Notes: generated from the letters alone by a model not told the origin. 7,613 nt of DNA from Cyclobacteriaceae bacterium (GCA_015492915.1 WGED01000521.1:1-7613), one strand, 5' to 3'; positions 1 to 7,365 are shown, counted from the first letter of the stretch. Program-made: numbers and translations.

Positions 1-901
1 GGCTTTTTACATGCCTGCCGCCGTGGCGATGGTGATGGATTATCACAAAGGGTCAACGCGCTCCCTGGCTTCCGGCATTCTGATGACGGGCCTGTATGCG
101 GGCATGGCGCTCGGCGGGCTGGGCGGTTACATCGCTACAATATGGAGTTGGCGCTTCGGGTATCATCTGTTTGGTATAATGGGAATCCTGTATTCCGCTA
201 TCGTGTTCTTCACCCTGAAAGACGCCCCTGACGGGCAAACGGATAAGGATGAAAAACAGGATATGGGAAATGACCGGTTCAGCCTCCGGGAACTGCTCGC
301 CAGCTTGTTCAGCTCGCGCGGCTATCTCGTCATCCTGTTTTACGGCGGACTTGTGGGCATGAGTTTCTGGCTTATTTATGCCTGGCTGCCCACGTTTTTC
401 AAGGAAGGCTTCCACCTGTCGCTGGGCGAAGCGGGGGTGTCGGGCACGGCTTTTATACAGATCGCCTCCCTGGCAGGCGTGCTGACAGGAGGGTATCTCG
501 CGGACAGATGGGCCAGAAGGACCAGCAAAGGGAGGATTTACATCACTGCCGTGGGTTTTCTGGTCGGCGGGCCGTTCCTCTATCTGATGGCTGCCGCTGA
601 CCTGTACTGGATCGCCGTGCTCGGGATCACGATTTTCGGGCTTTCCAAGGGCTTCCACGATGCCAATTTCATGCCTATCATCACACAAACGGTTGACAGG
701 CGCTATCAGGCGACAGGATATGGGATCATGAGCTTTTTCAGCGTTTTGGTGGGCGCGGTCATGATCTATGTGGGTGGCGCGCTGAAAGATGCGGGCATCT
801 CGCTCAGCCTCGTTTTTAAGCTCGCGGGCATCGGCGTCTTCATCTCCGGCATGATGCTCCTGACCATAAAGCCGAAAAATTCCGGAACGGATCAGCAATG
901 A
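1..901 (+). CDS. MFS family permease, 3' portion (5' end outside window)
   Basis: This is the C-terminal part of a 12-helix Major Facilitator Superfamily transporter in the cytoplasmic membrane. The frame is open to the left edge (A-F-Y before the ATG at 11), so that ATG is probably internal. Counting from it, hydrophobic segments lie near residues 19-45 and 50-69, then a charged central loop (70-104), then about six more near 105-128, 145-165, 177-195, 199-216, 236-255 and 266-286. This matches TM5-TM12 of the fold, with roughly the first four helices missing. A motif-A-like GGYLADRWARR follows the eighth helix, as expected at the start of the second half. DANFMPI and RYQATGYGIM are of a kind seen in sugar or sugar-acid permeases, but the substrate cannot be deduced. 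The cupin gene follows after 7 nt, so co-transcription is likely. G+C is clearly higher than in the genes from 1842 onward. Confidence 0.9.
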   Translation, partial: AFYMPAAVAMVMDYHKGSTRSLASGILMTGLYAGMALGGLGGYIATIWSWRFGYHLFGIMGILYSAIVFFTLKDAPDGQTDKDEKQDMGNDRFSLRELLASLFSSRGYLVILFYGGLVGMSFWLIYAWLPTFFKEGFHLSLGEAGVSGTAFIQIASLAGVLTGGYLADRWARRTSKGRIYITAVGFLVGGPFLYLMAAADLYWIAVLGITIFGLSKGFHDANFMPIITQTVDRRYQATGYGIMSFFSVLVGAVMIYVGGALKDAGISLSLVFKLAGIGVFISGMMLLTIKPKNSGTDQQ

Positions 902-908
902 AAAGTGA

Positions 909-1685
909 ATGCAAATGATAAAATACGAACACCTTTCTCTTGATTCATTAAAGCATAAACCCCCCGGCCATATTGATACGGCAAAGGTGATGGAGCATGA
1001 AATTGAGGGTGTTGTCGCCGAATACTGGTCGATGAAGGGGCCGTGCGGAAAAACAGTCACAGCAAGCAAACAACACTATGATGTGCTTCTGCCCCTTGGC
1101 GGGACGGCCAACCTGAAGACGAAAGGCACAGCCAGCAACCTGAGAGCAAAACAGATCGTGAAGATCCCTTTCGGTGAGCCGTATGAACTGACCGTAAAAA
1201 AGGGGCAGGATTTTTATTGTTTGCTCATAAGGGAACAACTGACGGAGGCTGATCTGGCAGGGATATCGAAAGAGCCGGGAAAACATGCGGAGCTTTACCT
1301 GAAAGCCTTTTCAGAATGCACGGTCTACACGGAAGACATCAAAAGCCCGAAGACCGTAAACCGCATGATACTCCCGGAATGGATAGTGCCGAGGGTGTGC
1401 ATGGGAACGGTGGAGACAGACGGCCCGGATGAGGTGGCCGCGCACCGCCATCCGATGCTCGAGCAGATGTTTCTGGGCATGAAAGGCTGCCGCTGCACCG
1501 TGACGGCGGACGACGAGTCCGTATTGCTGACGGAAAACATGCTCCTCCACATCCCTCTGGGCTCCACCCATTCGGTGCGCGTGGACGCGGGCGACAAGCT
1601 TGCTTACATCTGGCTCGATTTTTTTAAGACGCTCGCAGATCAGGACTATATATCCGAACAGCACAAAATGGATGGGGAACCATAA
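909..1685 (+). CDS. two-domain cupin protein (bicupin with degenerate N-terminal domain)
   Basis: This is a 258-residue soluble protein with no signal peptide. The C-terminal half (about 160-240) is a clear cupin barrel. Motif 1 gives H179, H181 and E185 (HRHPMLE), and motif 2 gives H221 (PLGSTH). These are the usual His-His-Glu-His metal ligands, so this half should bind a divalent metal. The N-terminal half (about 35-108) has the same run of short beta strands and a PFGEPYEL stretch where motif 2 would be, but Tyr replaces the His, so it probably binds no metal. Cupins range from isomerases and dioxygenases to sugar-binding regulators; nothing here fixes a reaction. Linkage to the MFS gene suggests a role in metabolising the imported compound (inference). 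The ATG at 909 is used; an in-frame ATG at 915 is also possible, and neither has a good Shine-Dalgarno. The stop codon lies in the loop of the downstream terminator. Confidence 0.8.
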   Translation: MQMIKYEHLSLDSLKHKPPGHIDTAKVMEHEIEGVVAEYWSMKGPCGKTVTASKQHYDVLLPLGGTANLKTKGTASNLRAKQIVKIPFGEPYELTVKKGQDFYCLLIREQLTEADLAGISKEPGKHAELYLKAFSECTVYTEDIKSPKTVNRMILPEWIVPRVCMGTVETDGPDEVAAHRHPMLEQMFLGMKGCRCTVTADDESVLLTENMLLHIPLGSTHSVRVDAGDKLAYIWLDFFKTLADQDYISEQHKMDGEP

Positions 1686-1713
1686 CCATCCGGCTGGTCC
1701 CCCATGGATTTTT
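1672..1713 (+). terminator. Rho-independent terminator of the MFS-cupin operon
   Basis: The left arm ATGGGGAACCA (1672-1682) pairs with the right arm TGGTCCCCCAT (1695-1705) at 10 of 11 positions, with one internal A.C mismatch. The 12-nt loop contains the cupin TAA stop (1683-1685). A T5 run follows at 1709-1713 and a second T run starts at 1719. It begins inside the coding sequence, which is unusual but compatible with function. It faces the convergent FecR-like gene and would limit read-through into it. Confidence 0.75.
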
Positions 1714-1750
1714 GACTATTTTTTCATAAATTTTACACGACACCCCAAAG

Positions 1751-1814
1751 GCTCATTCTGAAAATACTGTTATGAATGAGCAAGTGCATTTTGCACCTGG
1801 CGATCGCGTGATCT
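1751..1814. repeat. cluster of short inverted repeats between convergent genes
   Basis: Four palindromic elements lie almost back to back. GCTCATTC (1751-1758) pairs with GAATGAGC (1774-1781) as an 8-bp stem with a 15-nt loop. GTGCATTTTGCAC (1784-1796) is a 5-bp stem with a 3-nt loop. GCGATCGC (1800-1807) is a perfect 8-bp palindrome, and GATC (1803-1806) is repeated at 1811-1814. None has a T run directly after it on the minus strand, so a standard terminator for the minus-strand operon is not proven. They may end transcription from the right, bind a protein, or be remnants of a repeat. Confidence 0.35.
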
Positions 1815-1841
1815 GCAATGAATAAAAAGAAAATACAAGTA

Positions 1842-2735
1842 TTATTTCAAACCGTTCCGGGCAAGGAAATTATCATATATCTCTCTGAATCCCTGAGGGT
1901 CGGGCGCTGTCTGCATCGCCTGATAATAACAATACAACGCATCGGCCAGTAATTCATTCTCTTCAAAAAAGGACGCCATCAACAGCTTATTGAGCGCAGT
2001 ATCTTCCCCCGCTACCTTTTTCATTGCGCTGTATTCCTCTTCAATCTGGCGCTCTTCCGGTGAAGTGATCCGTTTGATCCCGTAATCTCCCGACACAATA
2101 TTTTCCTTGTCTTTTGTTCTTACATTTACAATCAGCATCTCTTCGCCTGCAAGCGGCGCCTGGTCGAGCTTCAAAGTATAGCTCGTCCCTTTCACATTCC
2201 TGGCAAGAATAGTTTTGTCGAGCTTGTCCTTTACAGTGACCACATAATTTTCAAGATCATCCGCTTGCCGCCATGAGATAAATACCTCCTCACCATACAC
2301 ATCCGCCACCTTGGGAAAATATACCTCAATGACATCTACATCCCCGCGTTCCACAGCACCGGTCACATTCAGGTTTTGATTTTGCTCATCATTATTGATG
2401 AGCTTACTCATGAGAAATTTGCCATATTTGGTGAGAATACTTTGCGATTGTTCCTTGGCCAGTTTTTCGAGATCGTTCACGGAATATTCTCCCGCTTGCT
2501 TTATCTCTATCCCTGTGCCGGATGGTTCATAAATGAGGGCTACATATCCACCCTCTTCAACCTTGATCTCTTCTCCCTGATTCAGTCGTGCGCCCGGCAC
2601 GAGGGGGGCGGATTTTTGCCCTTTGTCAATGGTGTTGTCACCCTTATTCAGAATGACAGAAAAGAGAGGCTGTTCAGCCAGCAGAGGCTGAAACAGCATT
2701 AAAATAAGTGCGAGGAGTAAAGCTGACTTTTTCAT
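1842..2735 (-). CDS. secreted FecR-like/Fn3-like protein with helical C-terminus
   Basis: This is a 297-residue exported protein. MKKSALLLALILMLFQPLLA is a typical signal peptide with likely cleavage after A20, giving a periplasmic protein. This fixes the start at 2735. A longer frame back to 2807 would add 24 residues ahead of the signal peptide and overlap the upstream gene, so I reject it. Residues about 24-110 resemble a FecR-type beta domain (KGDNTIDKG, GARLNQGEEIKVEEGGYVALIYE). Residues about 136-222 have a fibronectin-III-like pattern (VFISWRQADDLENYVVTVKD, TSYTLKLDQ). Residues about 226-295 are helical and may be one or two TPR-like units (KLLMASFFEENELLADALYCYYQAM). It lies 28 nt after the CHASE2 gene on the same strand, so the two are probably one operon. 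A ligand-presenting or interaction role towards the CHASE2 domain is inference; no enzymatic motif is seen. Confidence 0.75.
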   Translation of the reverse strand: MKKSALLLALILMLFQPLLAEQPLFSVILNKGDNTIDKGQKSAPLVPGARLNQGEEIKVEEGGYVALIYEPSGTGIEIKQAGEYSVNDLEKLAKEQSQSILTKYGKFLMSKLINNDEQNQNLNVTGAVERGDVDVIEVYFPKVADVYGEEVFISWRQADDLENYVVTVKDKLDKTILARNVKGTSYTLKLDQAPLAGEEMLIVNVRTKDKENIVSGDYGIKRITSPEERQIEEEYSAMKKVAGEDTALNKLLMASFFEENELLADALYCYYQAMQTAPDPQGFREIYDNFLARNGLK

Positions 2736-2763
2736 TGCTTTAAATTTTTTATTGAAAATTTCT

Positions 2764-4059
2764 TTAATATTTATGGGACACCTGCACCGGTGCCTCCTGA
2801 TTGTCATTTTTCCATTGTCCGGATCTGGAGAACCTGAAAACCAATTTTCTCTTAGTCTTTGAAAACAGATTTTTCAGTACGCCGTAAGCCACTTCAAGCG
2901 AGTCGCCCGCAAGCAATACCATGATGATGGCCAACGTCATTCTGACTTTATAGTCAAACCAGTGAAAGATAAATACACTCGCGGTCAAAAGCAGTAATAC
3001 CAGAATCAACTGAATCACCTTGGTGAGGCCATCGTACCACAATGGGAACATTCGATATATCCACGTGAAGAATATTACTGTCAAAAAACAAATGATCAAT
3101 GCCGTCACAATACCGGCCATCTGACTTTGTTGATCTATAAAATCCCGGTTAAGGATCATTGAAATGATATTGGCATGGACCACTACCCCAAACATATCAG
3201 GATTTGATCTGCCGGCATAGCGCACATTGAGTGGGGTAAAAAACTTATCTTCCCATGATCTGTCATTAAAATTTTTACCCATATAACCGAATAACACAAT
3301 TTTACCTTTTATGAGATCGGGAGTAAATCTTTTTTGAAACACATCGTCAACATCAAGTGCGATAAACCTGCCGCCATACCGTGTTTGACCATAGTCCATG
3401 ACATTTCCCCGATAATTAATGATTTCATATTCATTACCCCTTGCCAGAAATGCATCCGCAGCTTTTTTGTCGATCATTTCGCTCACCACCACAGAAAACG
3501 CTTTTTCCTTCCTGCCATCAATCATCATTTCAGGCGGGAAAGTGCGACATACCTTATATTGATATTGAGACAATGCGTTTGTTTCAAGATTGGCAAACCC
3601 TGTCTTACCAATATTAAAGGTTTCATGAGAATATTTGATTTTGTCATATTTTCCGGTAGCAGGGTCATATTCGAGCTTGCTCACCATCACAAGATTATCA
3701 ATACGCGAAAGCGCCGTTCTGAGCATTGCATCACCCAGCGTGTCCTCCTTCGGCCCCCAGAAATAACTGTCAATGGCAATGATGGCAGGGTTGAACCGAT
3801 TGATGATCTCAAGCTCCATCGCAATTTCACGGCGCGAAAGTTCGCCGATATTGACCAACACAATATTTCTGTCTATTTCAGGATTCTGACGGATTTCAGA
3901 GAATACCAGGTCCGTGACTTCAACATCCGAGAGAGCATCTCCGATAGGATCGAGCAGACTGAAATTCCCCAGAAATGTGACCATCCGGAAGAGGAGAATC
4001 AGGGAGATAATAAACAAAGTCCCTAAGATAGAATCCGCTATAATGCTTTTTTTGTTCAT
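2764..4059 (-). CDS. CHASE2-domain membrane protein without a recognisable output domain
   Basis: This is a 431-residue membrane protein. One N-terminal helix (about 8-30) is followed by a large extracytoplasmic CHASE2 sensor domain (about 40-310). Family-typical stretches are IVLVNIGELSRREIAMELEII, PAIIAIDSYFWGPKEDTLGD, LIKGKIVLFGYMG and FGVVVHANIISMILNRDFI. Three more helices follow (about 313-336, 346-367, 372-388), the usual CHASE2-3TM layout. In the family these helices normally lead to a cytoplasmic adenylate cyclase, histidine or Ser/Thr kinase, or diguanylate cyclase. Here the protein ends after a basic tail of about 40 residues (KTKRKLVFRFSRSGQ) with no catalytic motif. It must therefore signal through a partner or act as a receptor or assembly factor (inference). 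The ATG at 4059 has no clear Shine-Dalgarno. It is the first gene of a probable operon with the FecR-like gene and is divergent from meaB. Confidence 0.88.
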   Translation of the reverse strand: MNKKSIIADSILGTLFIISLILLFRMVTFLGNFSLLDPIGDALSDVEVTDLVFSEIRQNPEIDRNIVLVNIGELSRREIAMELEIINRFNPAIIAIDSYFWGPKEDTLGDAMLRTALSRIDNLVMVSKLEYDPATGKYDKIKYSHETFNIGKTGFANLETNALSQYQYKVCRTFPPEMMIDGRKEKAFSVVVSEMIDKKAADAFLARGNEYEIINYRGNVMDYGQTRYGGRFIALDVDDVFQKRFTPDLIKGKIVLFGYMGKNFNDRSWEDKFFTPLNVRYAGRSNPDMFGVVVHANIISMILNRDFIDQQSQMAGIVTALIICFLTVIFFTWIYRMFPLWYDGLTKVIQLILVLLLLTASVFIFHWFDYKVRMTLAIIMVLLAGDSLEVAYGVLKNLFSKTKRKLVFRFSRSGQWKNDNQEAPVQVSHKY

Positions 4060-4112
4060 GGACGAAAAAGTACCCTCGCGATAAATGAACCCAAAACTTA
4101 AAAAAACTTAGA

Positions 4113-4131
4113 GGCGGATTTCCGCTTTTTT
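4113..4131 (+). terminator. terminator-like hairpin in the divergent meaB/CHASE2 intergenic region
   Basis: GCGG (4114-4117) pairs with CCGC (4122-4125) over the tetraloop ATTT. The stem extends by G.T and A-T pairs at 4113/4126 and 4112/4127, and six T follow (4126-4131). On the + strand this is a small intrinsic-terminator shape, yet it sits about 40 nt upstream of the meaB start. It could stop antisense transcription coming through the CHASE2 gene, or attenuate a meaB leader if the meaB promoter lies upstream of it. The stem is short, so the call is tentative. Confidence 0.4.
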
Positions 4132-4172
4132 CATAAAAAACCTTACTTGTAACACTAAATAAGTACAATTGC

Positions 4173-5168
4173 ATGTATAAGCGAAGGAAAAGACTCACCG
4201 TAGAAGAATATGTAAATGGTATCCTTAAAAGTGACAAAATCATACTTAGCAAAGCGATTACACTAGTAGAAAGCGCCCTGGAGTCGGACAATATACTGGC
4301 CGAGCAAGTACTCGAAAAGATCCTTCCGCATACCGGCAAATCCATCCGTATTGGCATTACAGGGGTGCCGGGAGTGGGTAAGAGCACTTTCATTGAGGTT
4401 TTCGGTCAACTTGTCACGGCAAAAAATCTGAGGCTTGCCGTGCTGGCTATCGATCCGAGCAGCCAGCGCTCCGGGGGCAGCATTTTGGGTGATAAAACCC
4501 GGATGTCAACCCTGGCTACCAACCCGCTTGCATACATACGGCCATCTGCATCAGGCAGCTCACTGGGCGGCGTAGGCACTAAAACACGGGAGACAATGCT
4601 GCTCTGTGAAGCTGCGGGATTTGAAGTGATATTCATTGAAACGGTAGGCGTCGGGCAATCCGAGACAACGGTTAAAAGCATGGTTGATTTTTTTATGCTG
4701 CTGATGCTGGCAGGTGCAGGTGATGAACTGCAAGGTATTAAAAAAGGTATCATGGAAATGGCCGATTCCATCGTCATTACCAAAGCTGACGGTGACAATA
4801 AGGTAAAATGTGAACGTGCCAGGCGTGAGTATGAAAATGCTCTTCACTTGTTTTCGCCTTCCGTTACAGGATGGTATCCGCCTGTGCTCACCTGTTCGGC
4901 CATTCACAATGAAGGGCTTGAAGAAATTTGGGGAGAGATTGAGAAATTCACGACTTTCATGAAGAAAAAAGGATTTTTTCAAAAGAACAGGCAGCACCAG
5001 AATATCCAATGGATGCACGATATTATTTCCTACTCGCTCAGGCAGCATTTTTATACTAATGAAAAAATAAGCAAATTATCAAGGGCGCTTGAGAAAGACA
5101 TTGAAAATCAAAAAATCCCGTCCATCTCTGCTGCCAGAAAACTGCTCGACGAGTATTTCCATTCCTGA
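4173..5168 (+). CDS. meaB: methylmalonyl-CoA mutase-associated GTPase MeaB
   Basis: This is a 331-residue cytoplasmic G3E-class P-loop GTPase, about the normal length. MeaB proteins guard the adenosylcobalamin-dependent methylmalonyl-CoA mutase: they gate B12 cofactor loading and protect or reactivate the enzyme, using GTP hydrolysis (known family role). Visible motifs are the Walker A loop GVPGVGKST (64-72), the DPSSQRSGGSILGDKTRM switch region (94-111), RPSASGSSLGGV (123-134), ETVGVGQSE (156-164) and the base-recognition motif TKADGDNK (203-210). The C-terminal helices form the dimerisation region in this family. The guanine-specificity motif is TKAD rather than the commoner NKAD. The start is the only ATG after an in-frame stop at 4134 and gives the N-terminus RLTVEEYVNGIL expected for the family. 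No mutase subunit gene is in the window, so it is a stand-alone copy here. The older name ArgK for such proteins is misleading. Confidence 0.93.
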   Translation: MYKRRKRLTVEEYVNGILKSDKIILSKAITLVESALESDNILAEQVLEKILPHTGKSIRIGITGVPGVGKSTFIEVFGQLVTAKNLRLAVLAIDPSSQRSGGSILGDKTRMSTLATNPLAYIRPSASGSSLGGVGTKTRETMLLCEAAGFEVIFIETVGVGQSETTVKSMVDFFMLLMLAGAGDELQGIKKGIMEMADSIVITKADGDNKVKCERARREYENALHLFSPSVTGWYPPVLTCSAIHNEGLEEIWGEIEKFTTFMKKKGFFQKNRQHQNIQWMHDIISYSLRQHFYTNEKISKLSRALEKDIENQKIPSISAARKLLDEYFHS

Positions 5169-5319
5169 CGTTTTATTTGGATTTGTGACATATAAAATGT
5201 CCGAAGCTGCTTCAAGTCTGACAATATGGCATTGATTTCCTGCCCACAGGTGATTGGCATAACGCTTGTTGAATCCAATTCGGTAATTGAACTGGAAACT
5301 AAAATTAAATTAAAATATC
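5169..5319 (+). promoter_or_regulatory. meaB-dnaK intergenic region, probable dnaK promoter/leader
   Basis: This is a 151-nt gap. It holds the inverted repeat GACAT-ATAAA-ATGTC (5187-5201), the near-palindrome GAAGCTGCTTC (5203-5213) and CAATT-CGGT-AATTG (5276-5289). The last is about 30 nt before the dnaK start and could be a leader hairpin or operator. I find no CIRCE element and no exact Bacteroidota -7 box (TAnnTTTG). The final 20 nt before the ATG are almost pure A/T, the usual translation leader in this phylum. An actual promoter position cannot be assigned. Confidence 0.3.
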
Positions 5320-7245
5320 ATGGGAAAAATTATAGGAATTGATTTGGGTACTACAAACTCCTGCGTCGCTGTGATGGAGGGCAATGAGCCTGTTGTAATC
5401 CCCAACAGTGAGGGAAGAAGGACTACACCTTCGATCGTTGCTTTCCTTGAGAATGGCGAGAGGAAAGTGGGCGATCCTGCCAAGCGTCAGGCGATCACTA
5501 ACCCTAAAAATACTGTGAGCTCCATAAAAAGATTTATGGGCAAGAAGTTCAGCGAAGTGAGTGAAGAGCGAAAAATAATGTCATATGAAATCGTACAAGG
5601 CAACAATGACACTGTACGTATAAAAATTGGCGACCGACTCTACACTCCGCAGGAAATCTCTGCAATGGTGCTGCAAAAAATGAAAACTACGGCAGAAGAT
5701 TATCTCGGAACCACGATCACAGAAGCGGTGATCACTGTTCCTGCTTACTTTAATGATGCTGAAAGGCAGGCCACGAAGGAAGCAGGCCAGATTGCCGGTC
5801 TTGACGTAAAACGAATCATCAACGAACCCACAGCCGCAGCGCTGGCTTACGGGCTCGATAAGAAAAATAAAGATCTTAAGATCGCTGTCTTCGACCTTGG
5901 TGGAGGTACTTTTGATATCTCGATCCTCGAGTTGGGCGACGGCGTTTTCGAAGTGAAATCCACCCACGGCGATGTACACCTTGGCGGTGATGACTTTGAT
6001 TCGAGAATCATCGACTGGTTGGCTGAGGAATTTCTGAAAGAAGAAAATATTGACCTGAGAAAAGATCCGATGGCATTGCAGCGACTCAAAGAAGCTGCTG
6101 AAAAGGCTAAGATCGAACTCTCCAGCTCAACCAGCACGGAAATCAACCTGCCCTACATTATGCCTGTTGATGGTATTCCGAAGCACCTGGTCAGGACGCT
6201 CAGCCGGGCCAAGTTTGAGCAACTGGTGGATGACCTGATCCAGAAGACCCTCGGTCCTTGCGAGCAGGCATTGAAAGATGCCGGATTGAGCGCTTCTGAT
6301 ATCGATGACGTGATACTGGTAGGTGGTTCGACAAGGATACCGAAGGTACAGGAGACGGTTGAAAAATTCTTCGGCAGGAAGCCTTCAAAAGGTGTGAACC
6401 CTGATGAGGTAGTTGCCATTGGTGCTGCCATCCAGGGTGGTGTGCTGACAGGCGAAGTGAAAGATGTGCTCCTGCTCGATGTGACACCGTTGTCGCTGGG
6501 TATTGAGACACTCGGTGGCGTGTTCACCAAACTGATCGAAGCCAACACGACGATCCCTGCCAGAAAATCTGAGATATTCTCGACTGCGGCCGACAATCAG
6601 CCGTCCGTAGAGATACACGTGCTGCAGGGTGAACGGCCGATGGCCAAGGACAACAGAACGATCGGCAGGTTCCATCTCGACGGGATACCGCCGGCACCTA
6701 GAGGAGTACCTCAGATTGAAGTGACTTTTGATATTGACGCGAACGGTATTTTGCATGTGAGCGCCAAAGACAAAGGCACAGGCAAAGAGCAGAAGATCAG
6801 GATTGAGGCATCATCCGGCCTGACGGATGACGAAATCCAAAGGATGAAGCGCGAGGCTGAAGCAAATGCTGAGGCAGACAGAAAAGAAAAGGAGAAGATC
6901 GATAAGATCAACGAAGCTGACTCTATGATCTTCCAGACAGACAAGCAATTGAAAGAATACGGTGACAAGCTGTCTGAAGGCAATAAGAAAAACATAGAGG
7001 ATGCCCTGCAAAAACTAAAGGATGCACACAAGTCTCAGGATGTGACTGCTATTGACACGGCTCTGGCAGAACTCAAAAAGGCGTGGGAAGGTGCTGCACA
7101 GGAGATGTACGCTTCAACCGGTGGTGCGCAGGCAGGCCCCGATGCGGGACAGGCTCCGGGCGCTGACGCCGGACAGGCTCCGGGTGGCGACCAGGATGTA
7201 TCTGATGTCGAATACGAAGAAGTAGACGATAAAGACAATAAATAA
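5320..7245 (+). CDS. dnaK: Hsp70 chaperone DnaK
   Basis: This is a complete 641-residue cytoplasmic Hsp70, normal in length. It binds exposed hydrophobic segments of client proteins in an ATP-driven cycle with DnaJ and GrpE. The nucleotide-binding domain (about 1-380) shows the three Hsp70 signatures: IDLGTTNS (7-14), VFDLGGGTFDISIL (190-203) and VILVGGSTRIPKV (331-343). K70 sits where the catalytic lysine lies, and T197 matches the autophosphorylated threonine. The interdomain linker DVLLLDVTPLSLG is at 382-394. The substrate-binding beta domain runs to about 500, and the helical lid from about 501 to 598. A Gly/Ala/Pro/Gln-rich tail contains a tandem repeat and ends in EYEEVDDKDNK, the usual bacterial C-terminus. 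The start is clear from MGKIIGIDLG; there is no Shine-Dalgarno. Neither grpE nor dnaJ is adjacent on the visible side. A strong terminator follows the stop by 19 nt, so the gene is at least the end of its transcript. Confidence 0.98.
   Translation: MGKIIGIDLGTTNSCVAVMEGNEPVVIPNSEGRRTTPSIVAFLENGERKVGDPAKRQAITNPKNTVSSIKRFMGKKFSEVSEERKIMSYEIVQGNNDTVRIKIGDRLYTPQEISAMVLQKMKTTAEDYLGTTITEAVITVPAYFNDAERQATKEAGQIAGLDVKRIINEPTAAALAYGLDKKNKDLKIAVFDLGGGTFDISILELGDGVFEVKSTHGDVHLGGDDFDSRIIDWLAEEFLKEENIDLRKDPMALQRLKEAAEKAKIELSSSTSTEINLPYIMPVDGIPKHLVRTLSRAKFEQLVDDLIQKTLGPCEQALKDAGLSASDIDDVILVGGSTRIPKVQETVEKFFGRKPSKGVNPDEVVAIGAAIQGGVLTGEVKDVLLLDVTPLSLGIETLGGVFTKLIEANTTIPARKSEIFSTAADNQPSVEIHVLQGERPMAKDNRTIGRFHLDGIPPAPRGVPQIEVTFDIDANGILHVSAKDKGTGKEQKIRIEASSGLTDDEIQRMKREAEANAEADRKEKEKIDKINEADSMIFQTDKQLKEYGDKLSEGNKKNIEDALQKLKDAHKSQDVTAIDTALAELKKAWEGAAQEMYASTGGAQAGPDAGQAPGADAGQAPGGDQDVSDVEYEEVDDKDNK
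7141..7188 (+). repeat. 24-bp tandem duplication in the dnaK tail
   Basis: Two copies of an 8-codon unit lie side by side (7141-7164 and 7165-7188). They share the exact 14-mer GGACAGGCTCCGGG at 7147 and 7171 and encode DAGQAPGA then DAGQAPGG (residues 608-623). It lies in the disordered linker before the conserved EEVD-like end, where length varies freely among DnaK proteins. Confidence 0.8.
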
Positions 7246-7264
7246 TATAACCCAAATTCAATTT

Positions 7265-7298
7265 AAAACCTCACCGCTTACGTGGTGAGGTTTTTTTT
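7265..7298 (+). terminator. Rho-independent terminator of dnaK
   Basis: CCTCACCGC (7269-7277) pairs with GTGGTGAGG (7282-7290) over the tetraloop TTAC, a 9-bp stem with one G.T pair. It is preceded by AAAA and followed by eight T (7291-7298). The flanking A and T runs would make it work in both directions. Confidence 0.95.
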
Positions 7299-7349
7299 AT
7301 CCCAAAATTCTCACCGGGATTTCGTGATGAGAGGTTAAAGTACAACTTG

Positions 7350-7365
7350 TCCCGCCAGGGCGGGA
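7350..7365. repeat. 16-bp G+C-rich palindrome inside the element
   Basis: TCCCGCCAGGGCGGGA is a self-complementary 16-mer in otherwise A/T-leaning DNA. It forms a hairpin with a very tight loop on either strand and would stick out as a side branch between two paired arms of the larger element. The sharp composition change suggests a separate repeat unit nested in the element, similar in shape to REP-type palindromes. Whether it recurs in the genome cannot be seen here. Confidence 0.6.

Noticed and set aside
53..1069. 338-codon open frame on the minus strand opposite the MFS gene
   Set aside because: It is antisense to an unmistakable MFS coding sequence, reads as Arg/His/Glu-rich sequence without domain character, and overlaps the cupin gene. 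It is a by-product of G+C-rich codon usage.
2736..2807. Longer N-terminus for the FecR-like protein starting at 2807
   Set aside because: It would put 24 basic residues before a well-formed signal peptide and overlap the upstream gene by 44 nt. The ATG at 2735 gives a proper export signal.
3334..4026. 230-codon open frame on the plus strand inside the CHASE2 gene
   Set aside because: It is antisense to a clear CHASE2 domain and has no recognisable features; a shadow frame.
5169..5319. CIRCE operator or sigma-32-type heat-shock promoter upstream of dnaK
   Set aside because: No TTAGCACTC/GAGTGCTAA pair or convincing heat-shock promoter is present; the visible inverted repeats are short and unrelated.
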